Source of the DNA: Melastoma dodecandrum
Taxonomy: Eukaryota; Streptophyta; Magnoliopsida; Myrtales; Melastomataceae
DNA: 64,000 nucleotides
Direction: 5' to 3'
Assembly: GCA_029817715.1 (NCBI GenBank)
Contig: JARUPY010000474.1
Location: 3,720,001-3,784,000, forward strand
This document shows, piece after piece, positions 10,287 through 21,326 of the stretch (its first letter is position 1; each line of letters begins with the position of its first letter). The notes under the pieces are model-generated. The model saw only the letters and a program-made list of their open reading frames with translations, did not search any database and was not told the DNA's origin. Position numbers and translations under genes: made by a program.

Positions 10287-13200
10287 ATGGCGGATCGTCT
10301 GACGCGTATAGCTATCGTCAGCGCAGATAAATGCAAACCTAAGAAGTGTCGTCAGGAATGCAAGAAGAGCTGTCCCGTTGTCAAGACCGGTAATTTTTTT
10401 CTGCCTGCTGATTCCCGATGTGTTCGGAAAGTATTGTGTTCGCTTTTATTTTGATGGATTTTGATGTTGCGGGAAGTCAAACCTTTTGGTTATTGATTGA
10501 TTGAATGGTTCTAGCGCCCTCTTGGCTATGGTTTGCTTGTTTTTGTGTATGCACAGGAAAATTATGCATTGAGGTTACGTCTCAGTCTAAGATTGCTTTC
10601 ATATCGGAGGAGCTCTGTATAGGATGTGGTATTTGTGTGAAGGTTAGTAATCGGGCTTTGTTTTCTTCGTTCCTTGGGGGATTATTATGCATTTTTCAAT
10701 CTACTTTGTGTTTCCAGAAATGCCCTTTTGAGGCAATCCAGATTATTAATTTGCCGAAAGATCTGGATAAGGATACTACTCATCGTTATGGTGCCAACAC
10801 ATTTAAGCTGCACAGGTTTGCGTCTGAACCATTCTTAGAGAGTCTTTCCTTTTATTTTCAGAAATTTTGTCTCTTCCTCCCTAAATTACTATTGTAACTC
10901 TAGGTTGCCAGTCCCAAGGCCTGGCCAAGTTCTGGGTTTGGTCGGAACTAATGGTATCGGCAAATCAACTGCCCTCAAAGTATTAGCAGGAAAACTGAAG
11001 CCGAATTTGGGCCGCTTTGATGTAATATGATATTTATGATTTCATTTTGTCAACCTAGTTGTGTTTTTACGAGGTCTCACCCTTTACCTTTTGCTCCTTG
11101 TAGAACCCTCCTGATTGGCAGGAAATTTTGACATACTTCCGTGGCTCTGAGCTTCAAAACTATTTTACTCGGATTCTAGAAGATAACTTAAAGGTAATGT
11201 CTTATCTGTTAGCCCTTCCATAAGAATCTTAAAAGAAATGGAAGTCTCTCTCTATAAGTTGTTGGGCCATAATAATTGAATGTTGAACATGCTTATGCAT
11301 TGACACATGCAAGCAATATAGACGTTAAGGGACTTGTAATTATCACATGTTGTGTTTGAATTTTTTAGCTGGCAGATAATTGGACAAGTTAGAAAAAACA
11401 ATCATGTGCTTGAATGACATTTTGTCCATCAGTTTGGAGCTAATTCTTTACATTGTATAGATATAGATATAGCACAAGAAATCCTTAAATAACCCTTTTC
11501 TAGGTCTTGGTTTTATGCAGTTAAATGTTTTTTAACTCTTGGGGATACTTGTCATTTGGGAAGTGGAATCACTTTCCATTGATCTTGTTACATGGTTCAT
11601 GTGGTTTCAGAATTTCTTATTTTGCTTGTAGTAATTTTTTTTATTTCAATCTTATAGGCTATAATCAAGCCCCAATACGTGGATCACATTCCAAAAGCAG
11701 TTCAAGGGAATGTCGGCCAAGTGCTTGACCAGAAAGATGAGAGAGATATGAAGGAAACACTCTGTGCTGATCTTGATTTGAATCGGGTTTTGGACCGAAA
11801 TGTCGGCGATCTATCGGGTGGAGAGCTTCAGAGGTTTGCCATTGCAGTTGTCGCTATACAAAGTGGGGAAATTTATATGTTTGATGAGCCCTCTAGCTAT
11901 TTGGATGTCAAGCAAAGGCTCAAAGCTGCTCAAGTTGTACGATCTTTGTTGAGGCCCAACAGGTTTGTTGCTATAGAATGATATAATATGAGTCTTGGAG
12001 TTATTGTTTTCTTACTCTTGTTTTTCATTTGTTTTCTTCTCAGCTATGTGATAGTGGTGGAGCATGACCTGAGTGTCCTGGATTACTTGTCAGACTTCAT
12101 TTGCTGCTTATATGGGAAACCTGGTGCTTACGGTGTTGTAACCCTTCCCTTCTCTGTTAGGGAGGGAATAAATATTTTCCTAGCCGGAAAGGTCCCCACT
12201 GAAAATCTGCGATTTAGGGATGAAGCTCTTACATTCAAGGTGAACCTGAATTCATTGTTGCTGTCTGTAAACCCCGATTATCGATCATCTCATCCTGCTA
12301 ATTTTCAACCAGGTTGCTGAGACACCACAAGAAGGTACTGAGGATGTTGAGACTTATGCACGTTACAAGTACCCAACAATGACAAAAGTTCAGGGAAACT
12401 TTAAGCTTAAGGTCGCTGAGGGCGAGTTCTCGGATTCCCAGATTATTGTCATGCTTGGAGAGAATGGAACTGGAAAGACCACATTCATTAGAATGCTGGT
12501 AGGCACTTCCTTTCATAATCGAATTCAACTTAAGAAACCATATCTTGTTAGCAAATATTGAGGGAATTCTTGCTTCCAGTATCTTTTTAGGGTTTAAACA
12601 TCTTGGCTTAAATCATTACAATATTTCTCTTGTCTACTGCAGGCTGGTTTACTTAAACCTGATTCCGTGGAAGGAGATGATGTGGAAATTCCCGAATTCA
12701 ATGTCTCTTACAAACCACAGAAAATCAGTCCAAAATTTCAATCAACTGTTAGACATTTGCTTCATCAGAGGATTCGGGATTCATACATGCATCCTCAGTT
12801 TGTTTCTGATGTGATGAAACCTCTCCAAATCGAACAATTGATGGATCAAGAGGTTGTCAATCTTTCTGGTGGAGAATTGCAAAGAGTTGCACTATGTCTT
12901 TGCCTCGGAAAGGTAAGAATAACTTTTTCGTACTCGCTACATTCCAAAAGAACCTTTTGATGTCCAATTGCTTGACCTTTTGCTCTTGTTTATGGGATGT
13001 ACCTGTTGATGTAGAAAGTAATTTGTGGAAATTTAGACAGCACTGATGTTGCTTCAAATTGTTTTACAGCCTGCTGATATCTATCTAATAGATGAACCTA
13101 GTGCATATCTTGATTCAGAGCAACGTATTCATGCATCCAAAGTAATAAAGAGGTTTATCCTTCATGCGAAGAAAACCGCTTTTGTGGTCGAACATGATTT

Positions 13201-13628
13201 TATAATGGCTTCATATTTGGCGGATAGAGTGATTGTCTATGAAGGGGAGCCATCATTGGACTGTATGGCAAATTCTCCGCAGTCACTGCTCACAGGAATG
13301 AATCTTTTCTTATCAGTAAGTGGATTTTATCCTTGTCCCGTGCTGCTTTTTTTTTTTTGGGGGGGGGGGGGGTTCTTTGTGCTGTTGACTGCGGCCTCAA
13401 ATTACAAATTTCGACCATGAAAACAGGGGAAAAGGGTTATGAACTGAACTGTTTCAGTGGACAATCTTCTCTGAGAATATTTAACAGTCGAGTTTCCTGT
13501 CAATGCAGCATTTAGACATCACTTTCAGGCGAGATCCTACCAATTTCCGTCCAAGAATAAATAAGTTGGACTCCACGAAGGATCGGGAGCAGAAGGCAGC
13601 TGGATCCTACTATTACTTGGATGATTAA
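10287..13628 (+). CDS. RLI2: ABCE subfamily ATPase, ribosome-recycling factor (RNase L inhibitor 2-like)
   Basis: Eleven exons splice to 605 residues, the usual ABCE length: 10287-10389, 10557-10642, 10718-10815, 10904-11021, 11104-11193, 11658-11962, 12044-12239, 12313-12498, 12643-12912, 13070-13315 and 13509-13628. The N-terminus has two iron-sulphur ligand sets ([15 protein letters not shown] and [15 protein letters not shown]). Two nucleotide-binding domains follow, with Walker [10 protein letters not shown] and GENGTGKTT, signatures LSGGELQR (twice), and Walker [13 protein letters not shown] and [16 protein letters not shown] proteins split 80S ribosomes after termination in the cytosol and are essential. 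All catalytic motifs are intact and the frame is clean, so this is a functional gene. A run of 12 G at 13361-13372 lies in intron 10. Confidence 0.97.
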
Positions 13629-15611
13629 CATCATCGCTATCTCGTTAGTATTTTATCATACTAGAACTTCTGTTGCTTTTGAAATGGTAGATTTTGGACA
13701 TTACATCGTACTGCTTTTATACCAGTCAATGGGCTTTCCAGAATGGAAGGGCAGCAAGAGACTGGACTGGATTCAAATGATGTACCAGATAAAGAAGAAT
13801 AGCGACAAATACCCAGCCAAACTGGTCCCGATGCGGTTGCCAAAGCAGATGAGAGAGTTTGCTGCCATTTCAAGGATGCTTTTAAGCTCAACTTTGCGAA
13901 TTGGCGATATGCCCGGGGTGTCTGCTTTTTGGTTTCGCCCATCGGGTATTTACCAGGAAGAACTATATTGAGCCTTTGCCTCGTTTAGCGACGTTTATTT
14001 ATGTCTATTTCCCTATATATAGATCTATACTTTTGGAGGGGGAGTCGAGATGCGTGTACTTTTTACATAACGTTACATTTGTCATTGTCGGCATGTTTGC
14101 TGTTTATGTCAGCAAATCGCATTCAGAAGCCAGGCACTAGTCGTGGTTGGCTTTGGGCTATGCGATCACTTGTAGAGTGGTTTTACTTGTGATCTTAAAA
14201 GGAGCTACGGTATGGGTCGACCCAATTGCCCTGTCAGTGTCCTGATGTTATCTAGGCCCGTCGACCGAAACGGCTTCCTAGTGCTTACCGAGTATTATAC
14301 AGTTCCAGATCAGGTTGAAGGATACTATGGGGAAGGACTTTTGGAACACCAAGGGTCGATAAATATGAACCCTGCAAAGACCACGGCAGGCCCCACTTTG
14401 GATGCTATCGACGATTCCCATCGTTGTTGACGAGAAAAATACATCCCGCGACTGACAACAGCGAAAGTCTGCGCCAACTGATCAATCTATTGAGTAGGTT
14501 GGGCATAATTGCCCTCGAGAAAGCAGAGATCCCGTGTCTCTTCAGCAAGATAGGGAAGCAGCCCTCAAGAGGAGTTTATTTCAGCACGATGTTATCCCTC
14601 TTCGTCTGGGCAACCATCTGGGAGGCTGAGGAACCTTGCACTCCTCTTGTGGCAGCTGTTTCACAGTGGTTGCCAATTCTCTAGCGAGTGTTCTACGGTT
14701 CATCTCGACGATAAGCAAGAAGCCTGCCTTCGACGCTGCTGAGCCTGAACTGGTTCATCCTAGGATCACTCGGTTACCCGGTGTTCCCAGTAGTCCCCCT
14801 CCGATTTTGGTTTCTCCATCGCAAAACTTAGTGCACCACGTCATGAAGTTGCTCGTCAGTTCAATAAGCAGGTTGTTCAGACAATGGTAATCTTTCATGT
14901 CACCCCGGTGTACAATTATGAAATCCTCTTTTCCGCTTCTAGCAACGCGCTTAAATAAGCCCATCACAAGATGTTGGGCTCATTTCCGGAGCTTTAGTTC
15001 CAAAATATCTACGTATTCGACGAATTTTGAAACCATGTGTGCGGTAAACGGTAAATATTTGCAAACTAACATCGTTTTAAAACAAAGCTACAACTGGCCA
15101 AGCGTATTTGATCGTCCCCTCTTTAACGAGAGATTATTGTATGGTCCCGGACTCATGTTCCTATTTTGGGAAAGAAAATAAGATAAATGAAGAGAAGATT
15201 TTATCGCATTAAGAAAAATGTTTACGAAACATTCAATAATTTCTCCTCTCTGACCTCTTCAAATTGCAGCCGCAATTTCCAGTAATTTTCATTTATTTAG
15301 GGGTGGGGGGGTTGGGGGGGCCATATTCAGACGCCTGCGTAGTTATTACGTACTTCCTTTCCCCCTTGTCTCCGACAATCTATACTTTGTCCCAGAGGTT
15401 ACCCTGAAGCCGTGAATTCATTCATAGTCATGACGAATCCTCAGCTAAAGTTGAGAAACCATCCGTTCCGCTTGGCCTGGAGACGCCTCCAGGTCGGGGG
15501 AGATGCACGGATCGGGTAGGTCCTCACCGACTCACTGCGGGAGATCCATGTCGCAACGGATGCCAATAGAATGCAATGTGCCACCCCCCTCCTGACGGGT
15601 CTCCTTTCAAA
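13629..15611. other. Region between the ABCE gene and the first MULE, no recognised gene
   Basis: The first few hundred bases are probably the 3'UTR of the ABCE gene. Several open frames of 60-115 codons occur (for example 13621-13971 and 14212-14430 on +, 14755-14967 on -) but none shows a known domain, continuous splice structure or repeat content. A G-rich low-complexity stretch is at 15301-15321. Nothing else can be supported. Confidence 0.4.
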
Positions 15612-16063
15612 AGTTTTGTACAGAAATACGGTTAGTTTTTAAAAACATTTGTGAAATACGGTCCCAGTTTCGTAAAATACGGTTTTACGGTATCCCAATT
15701 TCGTAAAATACGGTCCCTCCGTGTATGAAAGGAAGGGGAGGGCTTTGAAAACCCGCCCCTATACGACATCCGGGCATAACATGAGGACGCAGTTTCAAAA
15801 CGCGCCCTCATGTAGGGGCGGGTTAACCCGCCCCTCCAACACTTTGAGAAGGGGCTCGTTCCTGGCATACACAAGGGGGTTTTCAAACCCGCCCCTTCAA
15901 TAATTGGACGAATTCGCCGAGTGGGGACGGAAGGTTTCGGCGTCGGACGGGGGGCGGGTTTTGAAAACCCCCCTTTCATAAACCCACAAGAGGCGGGTTT
16001 TAAACCCAGCCCCTCAAGTAACTGAATAAGGGGCGGGTTCGGCTTAACTCGGGCCTCCAACCC
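15612..16063 (+). repeat. Left terminal inverted repeat with GC-rich palindromic subrepeats
   Basis: The outer about 110 bp repeat TACGGT and CGTAAAATACGG words. Inside are several variants of a palindrome close to GGCGGGTTTTGAAAACCCGC (15733-16060), separated by 40-90 bp. The same palindromes occur at the other end. Confidence 0.75.
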
Positions 16064-16339
16064 CGAATTCATTTTACCCAAACCCTAACTCGACCTTCGA
16101 CCCCCAAACGCCCGACGCCCGAGCCCCCGTCTTCCGTCCGCCTTTTCCCGACCGTACTTCGTCCTCCGCAACTCCTCCTACGCCCTCACGTACTTCATCA
16201 TCCGGCCTCACGCCGTTACCCCATCCGCCCTCACGCCGACGCCCTTCGTCCTCCACCCGTCACCCCCTCCGTCCTCTGCCCTTTACCGCCGACGGCTTCC
16301 TCGTCTCGGTAATTAATTTATGTTTATGCCGTGAAATTA

Positions 16340-16520
16340 TGTGTAGTTGAAATTAGGTTTTAGTTGAAGTTAGGGATTTAGTTGGAATTATGTTTTAGTT
16401 GAAATTAGGGTTTTAGTTGGAATTAGGTTTTAGTTGAATTTTTTTAATTGGAATTAGGTTTTAGTTGAAATTAGGTTTAAGTTAAAATTAGGTTTATTTT
16501 GAAATTTTTTTAGTTTAAAT
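16340..16520 (+). repeat. Degenerate AT-rich tandem repeat in the MULE leader
   Basis: Around ten imperfect copies of a 16-18 bp unit resembling TTTTAGTTGAAATTAGG follow each other. They lie between the C-rich leader and the transposase frame of the PMD-carrying MULE. Function unknown; probably a simple minisatellite. Confidence 0.7.
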
Positions 16521-16732
16521 TACGTTTTAATAATGTTTATTTAGTTACCATTATTTTGATGATTAATGGTATGTTGTTTAAATTTTTGTAGGTATTAGTA
16601 AGTTCGAAGAAGTAGCTAATCACTAAATCGTAAGTTTTATCTTACGTTTCAATGTCGCAAGTTCATTTGTTGTTGTATGGAAATGAAAAGGTTATTCATG
16701 GTAGTCAATGAGTAGATTATAAATGGGGTCTA

Positions 16733-18558
16733 GTGAAACGTATAAAAGTACTTGCTGATGTCGACTATGTGCAATTTGAAAGGGTAATTGCTAATGCAAT
16801 GAGATTAAACAAATGTAGTAGGCTGAAAATATGTCATAGATATCTCGTTCCTTCATATGACCCGTTTGAAGATTTAGAACGTGATATGGGCAATGAAGTA
16901 GTTCTAAACGAAACTATATATCGGTGATATGAGAATTATATCGTTGATTCAATAGTGAATTTCGATAATGACGCCAATACTAATGATGAAATGTTCAACG
17001 GTGTTGATTTAGGGAACGAGGAAAATGTTAGGAATGTAGGGGTTAATGAGGCTGGTCCTTCTAGGAAGAAACGGTTGGAGAAACCTCCACCATTCTATCT
17101 AGACAGTGGCGATACTGGGAAGGTGATTTTCGAGGGGGATGAGGATATTAGGATGACAGACGATTCGGACGCTGTGGTTGAATTTCGTAAAGGGATACGG
17201 TTCAAACATAAGAACCATCTCATTCATACGGTGAATACGTTCCATATCAAGAACCATTATAATTACGAAATTGTGGAGTCAAATAAGACGACGTGGTCTA
17301 TGTTTTGTTCTGAGTTTGGATCTGGTTGCAAGTAGAGATTACGTGCGATCAACGTGTTTGTATTGATGAGCTTGAAATAATGATTATTTGTGAGTCGCAT
17401 ACATGTTTAAATGAAGTGTTTTTCCAAGATCATGATCGACTTGACTGTAACTTTATGGTTCCCCACTTCCATACTTTTGTTAGAGAATCTCCTGAAGTGA
17501 AAGTGTCGTTCCTACGGAATGTAATAAAGGAGATATTTGGGTACGAAGTAACTAGGAGACGAGTATGGGATGCAAAGAGGATGGCAATTGCAGCTGAATA
17601 CGGCGAATGGGATGAATCTTATAATGAGTTGCCGCATCTTATGAATGCAATTAGAATTGCCAACCCCGGAACAATTGTTGATTGGGGTGCAATTTATAAT
17701 CTTGGCGATGTGGAAGTATTCAACTTTCAGATACTGTTTTGGGCGTTTGGACAGTGTATTCGGGCATTCAATCATTGTCGGCCTGTTGTAAGTAGAGATG
17801 ACACATTTCTATATGATAAATATTGGCATACACTCTTAATTGCATGTTCTATGGACGGGGAGAACCATATTGTACCGCTTGCATTTGCACTGGTTGATGA
17901 GGTAAGCTATGGTTCATAGAGTTGGTTCTTGAGATGCCTTAAGAGATATGTCGTTGGTGAAAGGACGGGAGGAGTATGCTTGATTTTCGACAGACACGCT
18001 GGCATTTAAGCGGCTGTGAATGATCGGCAGGTGGGTTGGACCCCGCCATTTGCACATTGGTGGTTCTGTCTTAGACGTGTGGCAAGCAATTTCAATACGA
18101 GATATAAAAATGTTGTTTGTAAAAGGAAGTTGATAGCCGCAGCGAGGAAATCGATCACTGTAAAGTACAAGAACATTATGAGAAGCTTGTTTGTATCAAT
18201 GCCAGAAGCTGGTGAGTTTCTCGCCGAGATGAATGAAGAACAGTGGTGTTTGAGTCGGGATGGCTTTTATAGATATGGTCTTATGACTACGAATTTGAGC
18301 GAGAGTTACAACGTCGTTATAAAAGGTGCCTTAAATCTTCCTATTTCGGCTCTTGTTAGGAAAATATGGTATAACTGCGTATCATATTGGATAGCCAGAT
18401 GGGATTATACAGACTCTGTGTTGAAAATTGACGAAAGTTTTATAAGTGTTCGTACAAATCGATTGTTCAAATGCTTAGAGAAATCCAAACGGTACGAAGT
18501 AGTGCTTCTCGATCGACACGAGGGTAGATTTGACATAAAAACAAGAGGAAAACATTGA
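16733..18558 (+). pseudogene. MuDR/MULE transposase, broken
   Basis: Open pieces at 16733-16927, 16955-17335, 17326-17919 and 18016-18558 join only across stops (TGA 16925, TAG 17333, TAG 17917, TAA 18007) and at least one frameshift near 17335-17380. Recognisable parts in order are the MuDR N-terminal zinc-finger region (GIRFKHKNHLIHTVNTFHIK, then NHYNYEIVESNKT), the helix before the core (TRRRVWDAKRMA), the DDE-type core (RDDTFLYDKYWHTLLIA, a DxT element, then VCLIFDRHAGI), and a closing segment with TTNLSESYNVVIKGA. The product would have cut and joined transposon ends; this copy cannot. Confidence 0.85.
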
Positions 18559-18591
18559 CTCAAGTATGTATTACTTCAAGCGGGAAATGAG

Positions 18592-20160
18592 ATGACCGTC
18601 ACCCTCCATATGTTGCACGGTGAGATGACCGTCACCCTACCGGATGTGGCAATTCAGCTAGGTTTGCCCGTAGATGGTGATGCGGTGTTAGCAGACACTT
18701 CGTATCTATTGAGGCAGTGTGTCTATAGTTATTGGGGCGGGTACCTAGGGGAGACAATATTAGGTCTGGTCGTATTAGACTGAGCTTGCTGGCTGTCAAT
18801 TTTGGTGAGACCCCTATAGATGCCCCTGAGGAGGTAGTGTAGATGCATACCAAGGCTTATATTTTGTAGCTGATTGGCAGGATGATATTCACTACGAAGT
18901 CAGACAGTTTAGTACACATATTCTGGTTGCCTCTACTAGCGGACTTTGAGAGAGCTGGACAGTACAGCTGGGATAGCGCCTGCCTTGCGTGGCTTTATAG
19001 GAGTTTGTATAAGGCGACTCACCACAAAGCATCTCAGCCCCTGATATTGTTACAGATTTGGGCATGGGATAGATTTCCACATATAGCGCCTCTTAGACAT
19101 CGAACCCCATTTGTAGAGAATATGTCTTTGAGCTATCGTTGGGCCGTTACAAAAGATGTACGCACGGTCACTACCCATGTACTTTCCTTGTACAGACAGG
19201 CCTTCGATAGGCAAAGCATGGATCGGGTAAACTTCTATGGCTCACAATTTCATTTGATTATATCGAATCTTCCTCATACATTTACATTGATATATGCAGA
19301 TTGTTTGGCATCCTTACCCGGAGGAGTTGATAGCATGCTTCCATATTATTGCCGATCGGGAAAGGCTTTTTGGCGTGCCAGACTCCCTCTCATTTGCTTC
19401 TACGTCGTGGAGTGGCATTACCCGAATAGAGTGATTGGTCAGTTTGGCGATCATGAGCTCGTGCTGGCTGGATGTGATACCAGCAAGGCACTCCATCGGA
19501 TGGATTTGCGCGACAAGACGATGAACAACTGGCGAGAGGTCCATCGGGTGTTTGTGGAGCTATGGGAAGATCGGATGAACAAGGTCATGCCGCTGTTTTG
19601 GGGGTCTCGCACTAAATACTCCAAATGGTATGCGAAGCACACCATGCAATACATATCACACACCGGCTCCATGCTATGCACAATCGTAAGTCGTTTATGA
19701 GTATCGCATTACATTTTTCCATTTTATTTTTCAACTTTAACCTATATTTGTGATATATATGAAGAATTTTCGCAAGATTAAGCTTCGGTCCGACCAGCCC
19801 GAACTCGTTTATCTTGCCGAGAAGTCCATGCAGATGATGCGGGAGTATGCACCGGTACGATTGTATGGTCGTACCGGCGGGTTGAAAGATCAACCTGCAT
19901 ACGAGTTTATGCCTTCAGGTAGATAGCATATGGAGGAAGATCATCCTCACATGGACCATGAGGAAGAGGAGCATGAAGATGAGGAGGTGCCACGGACATA
20001 CGAGGACCCCGTATTTGATGACGAGGGCCATGAAGTGCGAGAAGGCATGCTCATCTCGCAAGTTGCCCATATTAATGCCGATTACCGCACACCTTACTTC
20101 GAGGTTGGGTCTAGTTCGACCCCGGGAGCTCCGATTAAAGGGGCGAGAGAATTCGGGTAA
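18592..20160 (+). pseudogene. Plant mobile domain (PMD) protein remnant within the MULE
   Basis: 18592-18783 reads through GEMTVTLPDVAIQLGLPVDG, the start motif of the plant mobile domain. After a break the frame 18882-19700 continues with LPLLADFERAGQYSWDSACL, LQIWAWDRFPHIAPLR and VEWHYPNRVIGQFG, all PMD landmarks. Acidic tail pieces follow at 19761-19926 and 19930-20160. PMD proteins of the MAIN/MAIL type act in silencing and meristem maintenance, and PMDs are also known inside plant transposons, including MULEs; this copy belongs to the latter. It lies directly downstream of the transposase on the same strand and was probably part of one transcription unit. Stops and frame changes make it non-functional. 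Confidence 0.8.
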
Positions 20161-20533
20161 GTCCTTTGATGTTAAATTGATTTAAACTCTCGTAACTCAA
20201 CTAATATAAGTTTTTCAGGTACGACCATTCACAACAAGGAGAATGACCTTCTCAAATCACGCAACCGTACCTGGATGATTCATCGGAGCAGCCTCACGTT
20301 CCAGAAGATCCCGTCATTAGGCCTTATGTTAGGAGGAAATCGACGAGGCGTAGGGGACTTTATTAATATTTGTAAACGTTTATGGACTTTGCGTATGATA
20401 TTCTAAGGTTTTATGTATGACATTATTGTTCTACTTTTATAATATTGATTGTTTTGAAGTTCAATAGTTTGGTTATTGTGTTGTTGAAACATGGTTTCTA
20501 ATATAATTCATAAGTGTTTAGTAATGTCTAAAA

Positions 20534-20877
20534 GGGGAGCTGGTTTTGAAAACCCGCCCCTTGTGCATTCCCCGAAGGGGCCCCCAACACTTGGAAAATT
20601 TCTCCAAGTGTTGAAAGGACGGGTTTTGAAAACCCGCCCCTGCATGATGGCCCGTTTTGAAACCGTGCCCTCATACTGTACCCGAATGCCGCATAGAGGC
20701 GGGTTTTGAAAACCCGCCGCTTCCTTTCATACACGGAGGGCGCAAAACCGCACACTCTTTGTAAATTGAGGAGTGCGTTTTGAGAATGCGCCCCTTCGAC
20801 GGTAAAACCGTATTTTACGAAACTGAGACTGTATTTCATAAATTTTTTAAAAACTAATCATATTTCCATACAAAACT
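20534..20877 (-). repeat. Right terminal inverted repeat with GC-rich palindromic subrepeats
   Basis: This is the mirror of the left end: three good copies of the GGTTTTGAAAACCCGCC palindrome (around 20540, 20615 and 20700), then the CTTTCATACACGGAGGG block and the ACCGTATTTTACGAAACTG terminal part. Divergence from the left end is visible (for example ATATGA against ATACGG near the tip). Confidence 0.75.
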
Positions 20878-21326
20878 CCTCGTTCCAACGATGGACCAAA
20901 TTCATCTCCGTAATCTTGGGAATATCTTGCCCATTTATTTTTCTTAGAAAGAGAACCCAAGTGATCACTAGTCGACTTAAATATCAGCAAAAAGGGGGGA
21001 GTCCAGGAAGAAATAAAATCAACATCTGCGGCCGACCGGATCCGCGGCCGGGGCCACAGACATGTGAACGAACGTAAGCAAAGGGGAGAGCTTGACTTTT
21101 TTTGGACAACGAAATCGTACAAGGCTCTCCCGGCGTTTTCGTATCGTGGGGATGCAAGTTGTTTTCTGTTTTTCAACATAAAAAGCTTTTCGGACAGGCC
21201 GGCTGGCTGTGGCCTTCTTGGTCTTGGTCTTAGGCATGTTCATTCCTCCTGCCTCTTCTTAAAATATAATATTCTATACCCCTTTCGACCTTCATCACTC
21301 CATTCGCAAAAACCTTGGTTTTACAC
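20878..21326. other. Spacer between the two MULEs
   Basis: No recognised gene. On the minus strand a basic N-terminus-like frame (MPKTKTKKATASRPVRKAFY) starts at 21237 and stays open to about 21019; if it is the first exon of a host gene, the larger MULE landed about 90 bp upstream of its start. No further exons could be linked to it. The last nine bases (21318-21326) are the target duplication of the next element. Confidence 0.3.

Larger units (their letters stand above)
15612..20877 (+). mobile_element. Decayed Mutator-like element carrying transposase and a plant mobile domain (about 5.3 kb)
   Basis: The ends are inverted: AGTTTTGTACAGAAATACGG on the left pairs with AGTTTTGTATGGAAATATGA (reverse complement) on the right. 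Homology continues inward through GTTAGTTTTTAAAAA, TTTCGTAAAATACGGTTTTA and a GTATGAAAGGAA block for several hundred bases. Inside, on one strand, come a MuDR-type transposase remnant (16733-18558) and a plant mobile domain (18592-20160). A 9-bp target duplication was not found, and the frames contain stops, so this is an old copy. The MULE class follows from the transposase. Confidence 0.8.

Noticed and set aside
13621..13971. Open frame after the ABCE gene as a separate protein gene
   Set aside because: It overlaps the ABCE stop codon and probable 3'UTR, has no recognisable domain and no splice partner.
14212..15181. Open frames of 60-95 codons as a small gene cluster
   Set aside because: No domains, signal peptides or continuous splicing; lengths are within chance for this composition.
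15600..20890. A 9-bp target duplication for the PMD-carrying MULE
   Set aside because: Flanking bases share only a few letters (CTCCT on both sides) in the wrong register relative to the inverted ends; not enough to claim.
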